Shown here in pieces: positions 16,918 through 26,557 of a DNA stretch of 64,000 nucleotides (its first letter is position 1; each line of letters starts with the position of its first letter). Location of the stretch: the NCBI RefSeq assembly GCF_024809855.1, contig NZ_JANUEM010000009.1:106372-170371 (forward strand), written 5' to 3'. The DNA comes from Rheinheimera pacifica. Its GTDB lineage: Bacteria > Pseudomonadota > Gammaproteobacteria > Enterobacterales > Alteromonadaceae. The position numbers and the translations under genes are program-made. The notes beneath the pieces are model-generated. The model did not search any database. It had not been told where the DNA came from and saw nothing but the letters and a program-made list of their open reading frames with translations.

Positions 16918-19277
16918 TAGTCCAGCCAGCCGCTGTCTACCGGATGCTGGTGCATAAACAGTTGGTTCACCTTATCACTAAAGGCCCAAAAATCGGCAGC
17001 GGTGCGCCGCACGCCAAAGTTATCCATCAATTTGGCGTAATCCTGCTCGCTGTTTACCTGCTCTGCCTGTGCTACCAGTTTGGCTAAATCGGCTTCTTTT
17101 ACCCGCCAGAACGCATTCGGGTAACTGCCCAGCAGGCCGTATACTAAGGTCATATTATCCTGCGCCGGGTTACGGTTTTGCTCTTCGGCAAACAGGCTGT
17201 TTACGTTGTAATGCGCGCTGTTACGGATCAAGGTAAACAGCTCAGGTGTAGAGCCATTTTCCGGTTCGAGCATGATCATGGTTAATTCGGGCAAAATGGC
17301 TGCGCCGTGGCCACTGATTTTACCCAGTTGTGCCAGCAAGGCCCGGCTGTTGGCTGCCAGCTTGCTGTTAAGTGGCTGATAACGTTGCGGTTGTACCTTG
17401 GCTAAATGCTGTTGCAATAATTGGTATAGCTCCGCTTTAGGGTTGTCGGTGCTGTAGCTGATGCCGCTTGGCTGGTGGAAAGGATTGATATCACCTTCAA
17501 TAAATGTAGTCAGCTCAGTGCCGGATTTCTGATACCAGTCCTTAAATTCATGCCGCCGTGTATCGGGTGGCAGCAGGGCGAGAAAGTTAGACTCGCCCTC
17601 CATGCGCAAAAAGTCCATATACAGCCGTGTCATTAACTGATGGCCATAATTACCGTATACGTCAAAACCGGCCACCAGCAGATAGTGAATACGCTCCAGC
17701 AGGGCGTAATCTATTACCCAGGCGGTTTTCGGTGCCTGGCCCTGCAGGCCTTTTACTACGGTAGCGTTATCAAAGTGGCGGAATACAGTCAGGCTGGCAT
17801 TATGGTTACTACCATCGCCATCCCAGATACCGCTGGTAGTCAGGTGCTTGCCATCTTTAAAAGCGCTGTTTAGAAAATCGCTGCGGGCGCGTAAGTAATT
17901 ACCCTGACGCTTGGCAAATGCCACCCAGCTTAGCGCTGCGGCGGTGCTTTCTTTTTCGGCCGGTAAACGCAAATTATCCTGCTGTGACAGATAAAACGCT
18001 TCAACTTCAGCCGCACTGGCCATTTCAGGTGTTACAAAATATACCCAAAAGTGGTCGTTAATAACATTTAACGCTACCTGGCCACGGCATACCGGGCCTT
18101 TGATATAGCCCATAATGGTGTTTTCTGCCCGCTCCAGCATAAAACGGTAGCGTGCATTAACCGGCAACTGCACAAAAGCAGTAAGCGGGTTGGCGGCTAC
18201 CTCTGGCTGGTAACCCGGTAATTCACTCACCTGATAGTCGGCGTCAACAAACCATTGCTGCCATTTGGCCAGTAAATCAGCGTTAATGTCATAAGGCTGA
18301 TGGGTTTTGTTCACAATAGTAGCGTGAACCGGTTGCAGCCGGTAATACACCCGGCTTACGCCCGGATCATCAAAAGGCCGGCGGCTGGCGATAACATCAA
18401 CCGGCTTGCCGGGCGGGGTTTTTGAGCGCACCAGGTTATAGAACTGTGGAGTATGCTCTGCTGCATGCAATGCACTGAAATACAACTGCGAGGTAAATAA
18501 ATGCTCGTAAATATAACGGGCACTAAGTTGCATCTTCAGGTTGTCGGCGTTAAGCCATTGCTCCAGCCTGGCTACTTCGGCCAGTTCGGCGTCTGGCAGA
18601 GTGCTGGCCTGCGGCATAGCGGCGCCGTGTTTTAGCCAGTCAAGTAAAGCATTGTGTTCTGCCGTGCTTAAACCCGGCAAGCCGTAGGGCATACCGGCAT
18701 AAGGCTGGTTTTGGGCGTAGTGATCAAATTCTTCAATAGTGGGGCAGCTTTGGTTGCGATCTAGGCTGAAATCAAAGGGTTTGGGTAATATGTCACCCGG
18801 CGGCAGCGGGTATTGTTGTTTTAATAACAACGTGCGTGCCAATACCGAGGCCTGTGTATTGGCCTGCTGGCTTTGTTGGCGCTCATTCAGCACCGGAAAA
18901 AAGCCACGCTCACGCCAGGCATCGCTGCCAAAAGCGTCGGTAAATAAACGGTTTGGCGTGGCAGCCAGCAGCCGTGCGCCATCATACACTTTTTCTTTGT
19001 GCGCGCCGCGCTCTATGCCATCAGCGGAAGCCATATTCAACTGGCAGGGTGAGTCATAACAGGCATGACACACTACACAGCGCGCCTCAATAACCGGCTT
19101 AACATGCTTGTTGTAATGATCACTGAGCAGATCGTCACCGGCAGGTGCTGCGCGGTTAGTGACTGCAGCCTTACCATATTGTGCATCTAATTCCCGGCTG
19201 GCCAGGGCGGCACAGCCAACACAAACGAGAACTAAAATAATAACTAGGGTTTTGCGTGATTTGGCTGTTAAATGCAT
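16896..19277 (-). CDS. cti: Fatty acid cis/trans isomerase
   Basis: A 793-residue periplasmic haem protein that turns cis-unsaturated membrane fatty acids into trans, stiffening the membrane under solvent or heat stress. The N terminus has a hydrophobic export segment (KTLVIILVLVCVGCAALAS). A haem-c binding motif CVVCH lies near residue 70, followed shortly by further cysteines (ACYDSPC). The rest is the long CTI domain, with QNQPYAGMPYGLPGLS among its segments; length matches known Cti (about 770). ATG 19277 has GGAGAC upstream; the open frame continues another 72 codons with no signal-peptide logic. It is divergent from recC, with 186 bases between starts. Confidence 0.93.
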   Translation of the reverse strand: MHLTAKSRKTLVIILVLVCVGCAALASRELDAQYGKAAVTNRAAPAGDDLLSDHYNKHVKPVIEARCVVCHACYDSPCQLNMASADGIERGAHKEKVYDGARLLAATPNRLFTDAFGSDAWRERGFFPVLNERQQSQQANTQASVLARTLLLKQQYPLPPGDILPKPFDFSLDRNQSCPTIEEFDHYAQNQPYAGMPYGLPGLSTAEHNALLDWLKHGAAMPQASTLPDAELAEVARLEQWLNADNLKMQLSARYIYEHLFTSQLYFSALHAAEHTPQFYNLVRSKTPPGKPVDVIASRRPFDDPGVSRVYYRLQPVHATIVNKTHQPYDINADLLAKWQQWFVDADYQVSELPGYQPEVAANPLTAFVQLPVNARYRFMLERAENTIMGYIKGPVCRGQVALNVINDHFWVYFVTPEMASAAEVEAFYLSQQDNLRLPAEKESTAAALSWVAFAKRQGNYLRARSDFLNSAFKDGKHLTTSGIWDGDGSNHNASLTVFRHFDNATVVKGLQGQAPKTAWVIDYALLERIHYLLVAGFDVYGNYGHQLMTRLYMDFLRMEGESNFLALLPPDTRRHEFKDWYQKSGTELTTFIEGDINPFHQPSGISYSTDNPKAELYQLLQQHLAKVQPQRYQPLNSKLAANSRALLAQLGKISGHGAAILPELTMIMLEPENGSTPELFTLIRNSAHYNVNSLFAEEQNRNPAQDNMTLVYGLLGSYPNAFWRVKEADLAKLVAQAEQVNSEQDYAKLMDNFGVRRTAADFWAFSDKVNQLFMHQHPVDSGWLDYNRLENR

Positions 19278-19463
19278 GTTGTCTCCGCAGGGCCGCACTA
19301 TTTGGCGGGTATCATCGGCCAATACTAATGCCAGATGCAGGCGGATGCAAAATTTGCAGGCTTCGGATAGCAGGCCATCGATAGATTGCCGCGATAACGC
19401 TACATTCTCAAAACCGGGCCGCTGTGCTAATCTGCCAGCATATTGTTTTAGCAGAGAAAGTGC

Positions 19464-22400
19464 ATGCCAGAGCCTGGTTTTGTTGTGATCCACGCCAATC
19501 AGCTGGAAACACTGCGCGAGTTATTGGTGCAGTGGTTAAGCGCACATCCGGTGCCGGTGCTGGGCACAGAAGAAATTCTGGTACAAAGTAACGGTATAGC
19601 GCAGTGGCTGAAAATGGCGCTGGCTGAAACTGCCAACGGCCACCCCGGTATTGCCGCTGGTTTGCAGGTTGAACTGCCTAATCAATTTGTCTGGCAGCTA
19701 TACCGCGCTGTACTGGGCGACACGATCCCGAAAAGCCTGCCGTATGACAAAATTAACTTAAGCTGGCGTTTACTTGGCTTGCTACCGCAGTTAACCGATG
19801 AGGTATATACACCACTAAAGCGGTATTTACAGGATGACAGTGACGGCCGTAAAAGCTACCAGTTGGCGCTGCGGCTGGCCGATTTATTTGACCAATATCA
19901 GGTGTACCGCGCCGACTGGCTGCAAAGCTGGCGCAGTGGCACTAACCTGTTACCCAACAGCAAAAAACAGCAGGTGCCGCCCGATCAGCTGTGGCAACCG
20001 GCATTGTGGCGTTTGCTGCAAAGCCAACTGGCAACAGTAGTGGGCGATCTGGCGTTTTCCAGCCGGGCCGATGTACACAGCATGGCGCTGGAAGCGCTGC
20101 AACAGGGTAAGCTGCAACGGCCCGATTTACTGCCCGATCGCATCGTGGTATTTGGTGTGTCTTCGCTGCCACAGCAAACGGTGGAGTTGCTGGCCGCGCT
20201 GGGTGCGCAGCGCCAGGTGCTGCTAACGGTGCTGAACCCGTGCCGGCATTTTTGGGGCGATATCAGCCAGGCTAAAGATGAAATGCGCGCAGCGCAAAAA
20301 CGCCATGGCCGTAAACCGGGTTTACCGCCGGTGCTGGACATTGATGCCTTGTACCTGCACGCGCCTGTGTTGCTGGCCAGCCTGGGTAAACAGGGGCGTG
20401 ATTACATCAGCCTGCTGGATGCGTTTGATCATAGCGAGCGTTATCAGCACTGGTTTAATGGCCGGATAGATTTATTCTCAGAACCAGTGGCCGATATCAG
20501 CGTACTGCCGGTTTTGGCGCAATTGCAACAGGATATGCTTGAGCTTAACCCCACACCGCAGCAGCCACGGCAACTGGCTGCTGGCGACACCAGCATCAGT
20601 TTTCATATTGCCCATAGCCGCCAGCGTGAAGTCGAAATTTTGCAGGACAATCTGATCGCTGCTTTTGCCGCCGACCCAACACTTAAGCCGCGCGATGTGA
20701 TCATTATGACGCCGGATATCAGCCAGTACCAAAGCCATGTGCATGCGGTGTTTGGCCGCCTGATACATGACGATGTGCGTTTTTTACCCTATACCCTGGC
20801 CGATCAGAGCCTGCGCGGCAGCCAGCCGTTAATGCTGGCGCTGGAATACCTGCTCGACTTACCTAACCAGCGTTTTACCCTGACCGAAATATGCGATCTG
20901 CTGGACGTGCCGGCCATTCAGCGCCGCTTTGGCATCAACAGCGAGGCATTGCCGCAATTGCGGCTGTGGCTTAGCGAAGCCGGTGTGCGCTGGGGGCTGG
21001 ATACGGAGCAGCGCGCCAGCCTCGATTTAGCCACACCCGGCCACAGTTACAGCTGGATGTTTGCCATAGAGCGTATGCTGCTGGGTTTTGCCATCGGCGA
21101 TGTCCCATTGTGGCAGGGCCGCGCCCCCTATGCCGAAGTGGCCGGTTTGGCGGCAGCTGAGCTGGGGCCGCTGCTGCAGTTTATTCAGCAGCTAAAACGC
21201 TGGCATGTACTGCTTAGCCATAACAGCGGGCGCAACCTGAATGACTGGCAGCAACTGCTGCTCAGTGACGACGGCCTGCTAAACAGCCTGTTTGATTTTG
21301 CTGATGAGCAGGATCAGCTTATTTACGCCCGGCTTACCCAGGGCATAGCGCAACTGGTCAGTGCCGCGCAAAGTGGCGATTTTACCGGCGATATTCAGCT
21401 GGCCGTGCTGCGTGAAGCCTGGCTGGAGCAAGCTGGCAGCAGCGGCTTAAGCCAGCGTTTTTTAGCCGGCAGCCTGACCTTTTCTACCTTAATGCCGATG
21501 CGGGCTATTCCGTTTAAACGCATTTACTTGCTGGGGCTGAACGACGGCGATTATCCGCGCTCACGCATGCGCGACGATTTTGACTTAATGGCGGCAGATT
21601 ACCGCCCCGGCGATCGTTCGCGCCGTGACGATGACCGTTACCTGTTTTTAGAAGCGCTGCTCAGCGCCCGCGAAAGCCTGTATCTAAGCTGGGTAGGGCG
21701 CGATATCCGTAATAACAGCGAACTACCGCCCAGCGTGTTATTAAGCCAACTGATGGATCTGCTCGATAGTGGCTGGCGGCATCCGTCGGCGCAGAAAGTG
21801 TCACAGGCGCTGCTGCGTAGCTATCCGCTGCAGCCTTTTTCGCAGCAGTATTTTAACGGTAACTATGCCACCTATGCATATGAGTGGCAAGCTGCGCACC
21901 AGGCGGCACCGGCTGTTATTACTGTGCCCAGCCACAGTGACGAGCTGCCATTATTAAGTTTGCGCCTGCTGGACGACTTTTTAGCTAACCCCTGCCGGCA
22001 CTATTTGCAGCAGCGCTTTAAAACCCGTTTTTACCACAGCGAACTGGCAAGCGATGATGCAGAACCCTTTGTACTCAATGCGCTGGAGTTATATCAGCTA
22101 AAACAGCAGTTGCTGCAGCAGCTACTGAAAGAGCCGGAACTGGATGTCGATGCCGCTATTGCCCAACTGGCGTATGAGGCTAAGTTGCCGCTGGCACTGT
22201 TTGGCAAGCTTAGCGGTGCGGCGATTGGCCGCGAGGCCAAAGTGGTGTTTGCCCGTTACCGCGCCGCCGGTATCGACTGGCAGCGCCGTGGAACACCACT
22301 CAGGTTGGCACTAAACCCGGCTGGTATCGTGCTGCAAGACAGCTTAACGAATGTTTACCAAAGCCCGGCCGGGCAACAGGCATTGTTGTTGCTCAGGCCA

Positions 22401-22856
22401 ACAGCTATCCGCAATAAGGGCGAGCTGCGCTGGCATACTCTGCGTAGCGCCTGGTTGCAGCAGCTGGCCGCCAATGCGCAGGGTGAGGCACTAAGCACCT
22501 GGCAGTTCGGCCTGGACGACGCTGTGCAGCTATTACCACATCAGCAGCAACAGGCTGGCACACAGCTAACTGCACTGGTGCAATACTGGCAGCAGGGCTT
22601 AAAGCAACCCTTGCCGGTCATGCCGAAAACTGCGTTGTGCTTTTTGCAAACGCAGGACGAAGCTAAATGCCGTGAGCTGTTTGAAGGCGGCTATAACTTT
22701 GCCGGTGAAGTAGAAAGCGCGCCTGAGCTGCAGCGTTATTACCCGGATTTTGCCAGCTTACTGCAGGCCGGTTTTGCCGACTGGGCGCAAAAGCTGTATG
22801 GCCCGTTGTTGCAAACCCCGCTGGCAGAACATGCTAGCAAGGAGGCCAACGCATGA
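19464..22856 (+). CDS. recC: Exodeoxyribonuclease V subunit gamma
   Basis: RecC, 1130 residues (E. coli 1122). It is the Chi-reading scaffold of the RecBCD helicase-nuclease that processes double-strand breaks. Family features include the N-terminal helicase-like part with VQSNGIAQWLKMALAE near residue 40, the LPNQFVWQLYRAVLG segment, IIMTPDISQY near 415, and the MRAIPFKRIYLLGLNDGDYPR block near residue 685. As expected for RecC, no Walker A motif is present. It is the first gene of recC-recB-recD and its stop overlaps recB by four bases. E. coli places ptrA between recC and recB; here it is absent. Confidence 0.96.
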   Translation: MPEPGFVVIHANQLETLRELLVQWLSAHPVPVLGTEEILVQSNGIAQWLKMALAETANGHPGIAAGLQVELPNQFVWQLYRAVLGDTIPKSLPYDKINLSWRLLGLLPQLTDEVYTPLKRYLQDDSDGRKSYQLALRLADLFDQYQVYRADWLQSWRSGTNLLPNSKKQQVPPDQLWQPALWRLLQSQLATVVGDLAFSSRADVHSMALEALQQGKLQRPDLLPDRIVVFGVSSLPQQTVELLAALGAQRQVLLTVLNPCRHFWGDISQAKDEMRAAQKRHGRKPGLPPVLDIDALYLHAPVLLASLGKQGRDYISLLDAFDHSERYQHWFNGRIDLFSEPVADISVLPVLAQLQQDMLELNPTPQQPRQLAAGDTSISFHIAHSRQREVEILQDNLIAAFAADPTLKPRDVIIMTPDISQYQSHVHAVFGRLIHDDVRFLPYTLADQSLRGSQPLMLALEYLLDLPNQRFTLTEICDLLDVPAIQRRFGINSEALPQLRLWLSEAGVRWGLDTEQRASLDLATPGHSYSWMFAIERMLLGFAIGDVPLWQGRAPYAEVAGLAAAELGPLLQFIQQLKRWHVLLSHNSGRNLNDWQQLLLSDDGLLNSLFDFADEQDQLIYARLTQGIAQLVSAAQSGDFTGDIQLAVLREAWLEQAGSSGLSQRFLAGSLTFSTLMPMRAIPFKRIYLLGLNDGDYPRSRMRDDFDLMAADYRPGDRSRRDDDRYLFLEALLSARESLYLSWVGRDIRNNSELPPSVLLSQLMDLLDSGWRHPSAQKVSQALLRSYPLQPFSQQYFNGNYATYAYEWQAAHQAAPAVITVPSHSDELPLLSLRLLDDFLANPCRHYLQQRFKTRFYHSELASDDAEPFVLNALELYQLKQQLLQQLLKEPELDVDAAIAQLAYEAKLPLALFGKLSGAAIGREAKVVFARYRAAGIDWQRRGTPLRLALNPAGIVLQDSLTNVYQSPAGQQALLLLRPTAIRNKGELRWHTLRSAWLQQLAANAQGEALSTWQFGLDDAVQLLPHQQQQAGTQLTALVQYWQQGLKQPLPVMPKTALCFLQTQDEAKCRELFEGGYNFAGEVESAPELQRYYPDFASLLQAGFADWAQKLYGPLLQTPLAEHASKEANA

Positions 22857-25800
22857 GCGATGTACAAGCCTTAGATGCACTGAGCTTTCCGCTAAGCGGC
22901 AGCCGTTTAATTGAGGCCAGCGCCGGTACCGGTAAAACCTACACCCTGGCGGCACTGTACCTGCGTTTGGTGCTGGGGCATGACAAGGCAGAGCCACAGG
23001 GCGGTAACGCTACTGCTAATGCAAGGGCAGGCGCAGGCTTTAGCCGCCCGCTGCTACCGCCGGAAATATTAGTGGTTACCTTTACCCGTGCTGCCACGGC
23101 TGAACTGCGCGACAGGATCCGCAGCCGCCTGGTAGAAGCCGCAGCAGCATTTCGTAGCGGTGGTGCTGAAGATCAGTTTCTCACCGCTTTACTGGCAGAG
23201 TATCAGCCACAGCAGTTTGCCGCCTGCGCCTCGCGTTTAAGCAGCGCTGCCGAATGGATGGACGAAGCGGCTATTTTTACCATTCATGGCTGGTGCCAGC
23301 GTATGCTGGCCGAACATGCTTTTGATTCCGGCATGAGCTTTGGCGAAACACTGAGTGATGACAACCAACAACTGCTGCACACTCTGGCCTGTGACTACTG
23401 GCGCCGCTTTCTGTACCCGCTAACCGATGCTGCCATACTGCACGAACTGGGTAATGTTGCCAAAGCGCCACAAGGATTACTGGACGACGTAAGGCCCTGG
23501 TTGCAGGCCGATGCAGTTAACTTACGCTTCAATGCTGCCGGTGCACCGCTGCCAGCGCCATTAAGCCCGCAGCAGGCAGCTCAGCCGTTACTGCAGTGGC
23601 AGGAACAACTAGATAGCCACTGTACCCAACTGCAGCAGGCGCTAAGCCCGGATGCACTGCAACTGCTAGATGATGCCTACACTAATGGTTGGTTAAACGG
23701 CACTAAATACCGCGCCGCCAGCTGGAGCGCCGAGCGGCAATGGTGGCAGGCCATGCTGGCAGAGCAGGCACTGCTGAATAACCGTGACGCCGGTTTTGCT
23801 GCCATGGTACAAAAATTCAGCGGCGCTAAGCTGGCTGGCGCGCAAAAAAAAGGCCAGCCGCTGGTTAGCCATCCGTTATTTGACTTATTTGAGCGCACCG
23901 CAACCTTGCTGGATGCCAAACCCGAACTGGCATTAAGTGTGCGCCATCATGCCGCCCTGTGGCTGGCCGCTGAGTTTAACCGGCATAAACGCCAGCGTGG
24001 CGAGCTGGATTTTAACGACTTACTGCTGCAGTTGTATCACGCTTTGCAAGGCGGGGCTGGTGAGGTATTAGCTGCCCGTATCCGGGCCCAGTATCCGTTT
24101 GCCATGGTAGATGAGTTTCAGGACACTGATCCGCTGCAATTTGCTATTTTCCGCGCCATTTACCCCGATGTGCAAAGCACTGATACCGGGCTTATTATGG
24201 TTGGCGATCCCAAGCAGGCGATTTACAGCTTTCGCGGTGCCGATTTACACACTTACCTGAATGCCCGCAGCTTAACGGCCGGGCGCCATTACAGCCTGAG
24301 CACTAACTTTCGTTCTACCGGTGCCCTGGTAGACAGTGTTAACCAACTGTTCGCCCGTGCAGAGCAGCAACGTGGTGCCTTTGGCTTTGGTGCCGCTGAC
24401 ATCACAGCGCTACCATTTTTACCGGTTAAGGCCAAAGGCAAAACTGAGCAGCCAGAGCGTGACGGTAATACTGTTGCGGCGCTAAATTACTGGTTAAGCG
24501 ACATCGATCCGGCGCAGCTGAAAAAAGGCGGTTACCAAAGCTTAATGGCTAACGCCTGTGCCGATGAAGTGGCCGCATTGTTGTTGCAGGCGCAGCGTGG
24601 CAAGGCAGGTTTTGCCACTGGCGGCACACTTAAGCCGCTGCAACCTGCTGATATTGCCATTTTAGTGCGCGATCGCAACGAAGCGGCTCTGGTACGACGC
24701 GAGCTAAGCGCACGCAATGTGCGCTCGGTGTATTTATCTGATAACGAATCAATTTTCCAAAGCCAGGAAGCAACAGCCGTGCTTAGCTGGCTGCAGGCTT
24801 GCCAGCAACCCGAAGATGAAAGTCTGCTACGTGCCGCACTGGCGTTGCCGCTGGCCAATAACAGCGATGCGCAGTTGCACTATTGGCTGAATGATGAACA
24901 GGCCTGGGAACAGCTTACTGAGCAGGTGCGTGAGTTTCGCCAGATCTGGCGTGTTAAAGGCGTGCTGGCCATGTTAACAGCCTGGCTGCATTATTTTGCT
25001 TTACCGGCGAAATGGCTGGCGCTGGAACAGGGCGAACGGCGCTTAACCAATGTATTGCATTTGGCAGAGTTGTTACAAAATGAAAGCCAGCAGCGTGATG
25101 GTGAAAGCGGCTTGCTACGCTGGCTGGCAGAACAGCTGGACAACCCGAAAAGTGCTGATGAGCAGCAACTGCGGCTGGAAAGTGATCAACAACTGGTGCA
25201 GGTAGTCACTATTCATAAAAGTAAGGGCCTGCAATACAGCCTGGTATTTCTGCCTTTTATCTGTGGCTTTAAAAATGTGAAAAAAGGCCAGCCACAGCGC
25301 TATTTCAACGGCAGCCAGATGGTGCTGGACTTAACCCCGGACGATACCGCGCTGGCTTGCGCCGAACATGAGCGCTTACTCGAAGACATTCGCCTGTTAT
25401 ATGTCGCATTAACACGGCCGGTTTATGCCTGTTGGTTGGGGTTGGCCCTGTTTAGTGAGGGCGCAGCGAAAAAAAGCAAATTGTCGCAAAGTGCCATAGG
25501 CTATTTGCTTGGTGTGCCCGAAGACCCAGCCCTTAGCGATCTGCAAACTGCTTTGGCAGCATTGCCGTGGCAGCAACAGCCATTGCCGCATTTTTGTAAA
25601 TTTATGCCTGATGCTCAGCTAACGCAGCCAACAGCCGCGCTTAAACTTAGCGCGCCGTTAAAGCGTGAACACTGGTGGATAGCCAGCTATTCGGCACTAC
25701 GTACCGGTAATAAGCCGGTAAATGGAACAAATGGCGCTGCACTGGCCGCCGATACCGCGCTGGATGCACTGTTGCAGGAAGAAGCCAGTGAGCCGCTTGC

Positions 25801-26557
25801 CCACAGCGAGCAACAGTTATCAATACACGATTTTCCGCGTGGTGCTGTGCCGGGTACTTTTTTGCACCAGTTGCTGGAGGATGCCCAGCAGCAGGGCTTT
25901 GCCGCCTGCGATAGTGTGTTTACCGGCCAGTTATTGCAGCACAGGCTAACGCAGCACAATTGGCTGCAGTGGCAAAGTGTGTTGCAACACTGGTTAACGC
26001 AAATGCTGCACGCCCCGCTGCAGGGTGTTGGGCTTAACCTGGCGCAGTTGCATAAGGTGCGCGCCGAGCTGGAGTTCTGGCTGCAAAGCTGTGCGGTTAA
26101 TGTGCTGGCACTGGATGTGCTTATCACCCGCGCCATCTTGCCGGGTATGGCCCGCCCGCCGCTGTTGCCCGATATGCTAAACGGAATGCTCAAAGGCTTT
26201 ATCGACTTAACCTTACAAGGCGCAGATGGCCGCTATTGGGTGCTGGACTATAAATCGAACTGGTTAGGCCCGGCTGATGTTGATTACAGCCCGGAAGCCA
26301 TGCAGCAGGTGGTGCTGGATAAACGTTATGATGTGCAGGCCGCGCTGTATTTACTGGCGTTGCACCGGTTGTTAAAGCTGCGCCAGCCCGGCTACCTGCA
26401 GGCACCGGAGCAATATATTGGTGGTGCGTTGTACTGGTTTATCCGCGCACCAGAGAGGGGACAACTGCTGCTAAATGCCGACATCAGGCTGCTGCTGCAG
26501 TTAGACGCCTTATTTGCCGGTGAGCCGGTAGCGGCGGAGGCTGACAATGCAGTTTGA
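22853..26557 (+). CDS. recB: Exodeoxyribonuclease V subunit beta
   Basis: RecB, 1234 residues (E. coli 1180), a 3'-5' superfamily 1 helicase with a C-terminal nuclease. Walker A reads EASAGTGKTYTLA near residues 20-32. Later helicase motifs include VTFTRAATAELRDR, FAMVDEFQDTDPLQ (Walker B) near 420, GDPKQAIYSFRGAD, and TIHKSKGLQY near 785. The nuclease domain ends with the LDYKSNW motif near residue 1131, where the Asp and Lys are catalytic. An extra stretch after helicase motif I (about residues 48-62, rich in Gly, Ala and Asn) looks like a local insertion. It overlaps recC by 4 and recD by 11 bases. Confidence 0.97.
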   Translation: MSDVQALDALSFPLSGSRLIEASAGTGKTYTLAALYLRLVLGHDKAEPQGGNATANARAGAGFSRPLLPPEILVVTFTRAATAELRDRIRSRLVEAAAAFRSGGAEDQFLTALLAEYQPQQFAACASRLSSAAEWMDEAAIFTIHGWCQRMLAEHAFDSGMSFGETLSDDNQQLLHTLACDYWRRFLYPLTDAAILHELGNVAKAPQGLLDDVRPWLQADAVNLRFNAAGAPLPAPLSPQQAAQPLLQWQEQLDSHCTQLQQALSPDALQLLDDAYTNGWLNGTKYRAASWSAERQWWQAMLAEQALLNNRDAGFAAMVQKFSGAKLAGAQKKGQPLVSHPLFDLFERTATLLDAKPELALSVRHHAALWLAAEFNRHKRQRGELDFNDLLLQLYHALQGGAGEVLAARIRAQYPFAMVDEFQDTDPLQFAIFRAIYPDVQSTDTGLIMVGDPKQAIYSFRGADLHTYLNARSLTAGRHYSLSTNFRSTGALVDSVNQLFARAEQQRGAFGFGAADITALPFLPVKAKGKTEQPERDGNTVAALNYWLSDIDPAQLKKGGYQSLMANACADEVAALLLQAQRGKAGFATGGTLKPLQPADIAILVRDRNEAALVRRELSARNVRSVYLSDNESIFQSQEATAVLSWLQACQQPEDESLLRAALALPLANNSDAQLHYWLNDEQAWEQLTEQVREFRQIWRVKGVLAMLTAWLHYFALPAKWLALEQGERRLTNVLHLAELLQNESQQRDGESGLLRWLAEQLDNPKSADEQQLRLESDQQLVQVVTIHKSKGLQYSLVFLPFICGFKNVKKGQPQRYFNGSQMVLDLTPDDTALACAEHERLLEDIRLLYVALTRPVYACWLGLALFSEGAAKKSKLSQSAIGYLLGVPEDPALSDLQTALAALPWQQQPLPHFCKFMPDAQLTQPTAALKLSAPLKREHWWIASYSALRTGNKPVNGTNGAALAADTALDALLQEEASEPLAHSEQQLSIHDFPRGAVPGTFLHQLLEDAQQQGFAACDSVFTGQLLQHRLTQHNWLQWQSVLQHWLTQMLHAPLQGVGLNLAQLHKVRAELEFWLQSCAVNVLALDVLITRAILPGMARPPLLPDMLNGMLKGFIDLTLQGADGRYWVLDYKSNWLGPADVDYSPEAMQQVVLDKRYDVQAALYLLALHRLLKLRQPGYLQAPEQYIGGALYWFIRAPERGQLLLNADIRLLLQLDALFAGEPVAAEADNAV

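Noticed and set aside
19278..19493. N-terminal extension of cti by 72 residues
   Set aside because: The extension antisenses recC, lacks similarity, and would bury the export signal at ATG 19277.
25687..26193. Minus-strand open frame of 168 codons inside recB
   Set aside because: It is a shadow of recB codon bias, rich in Ser and Cys, with no ribosome binding site.
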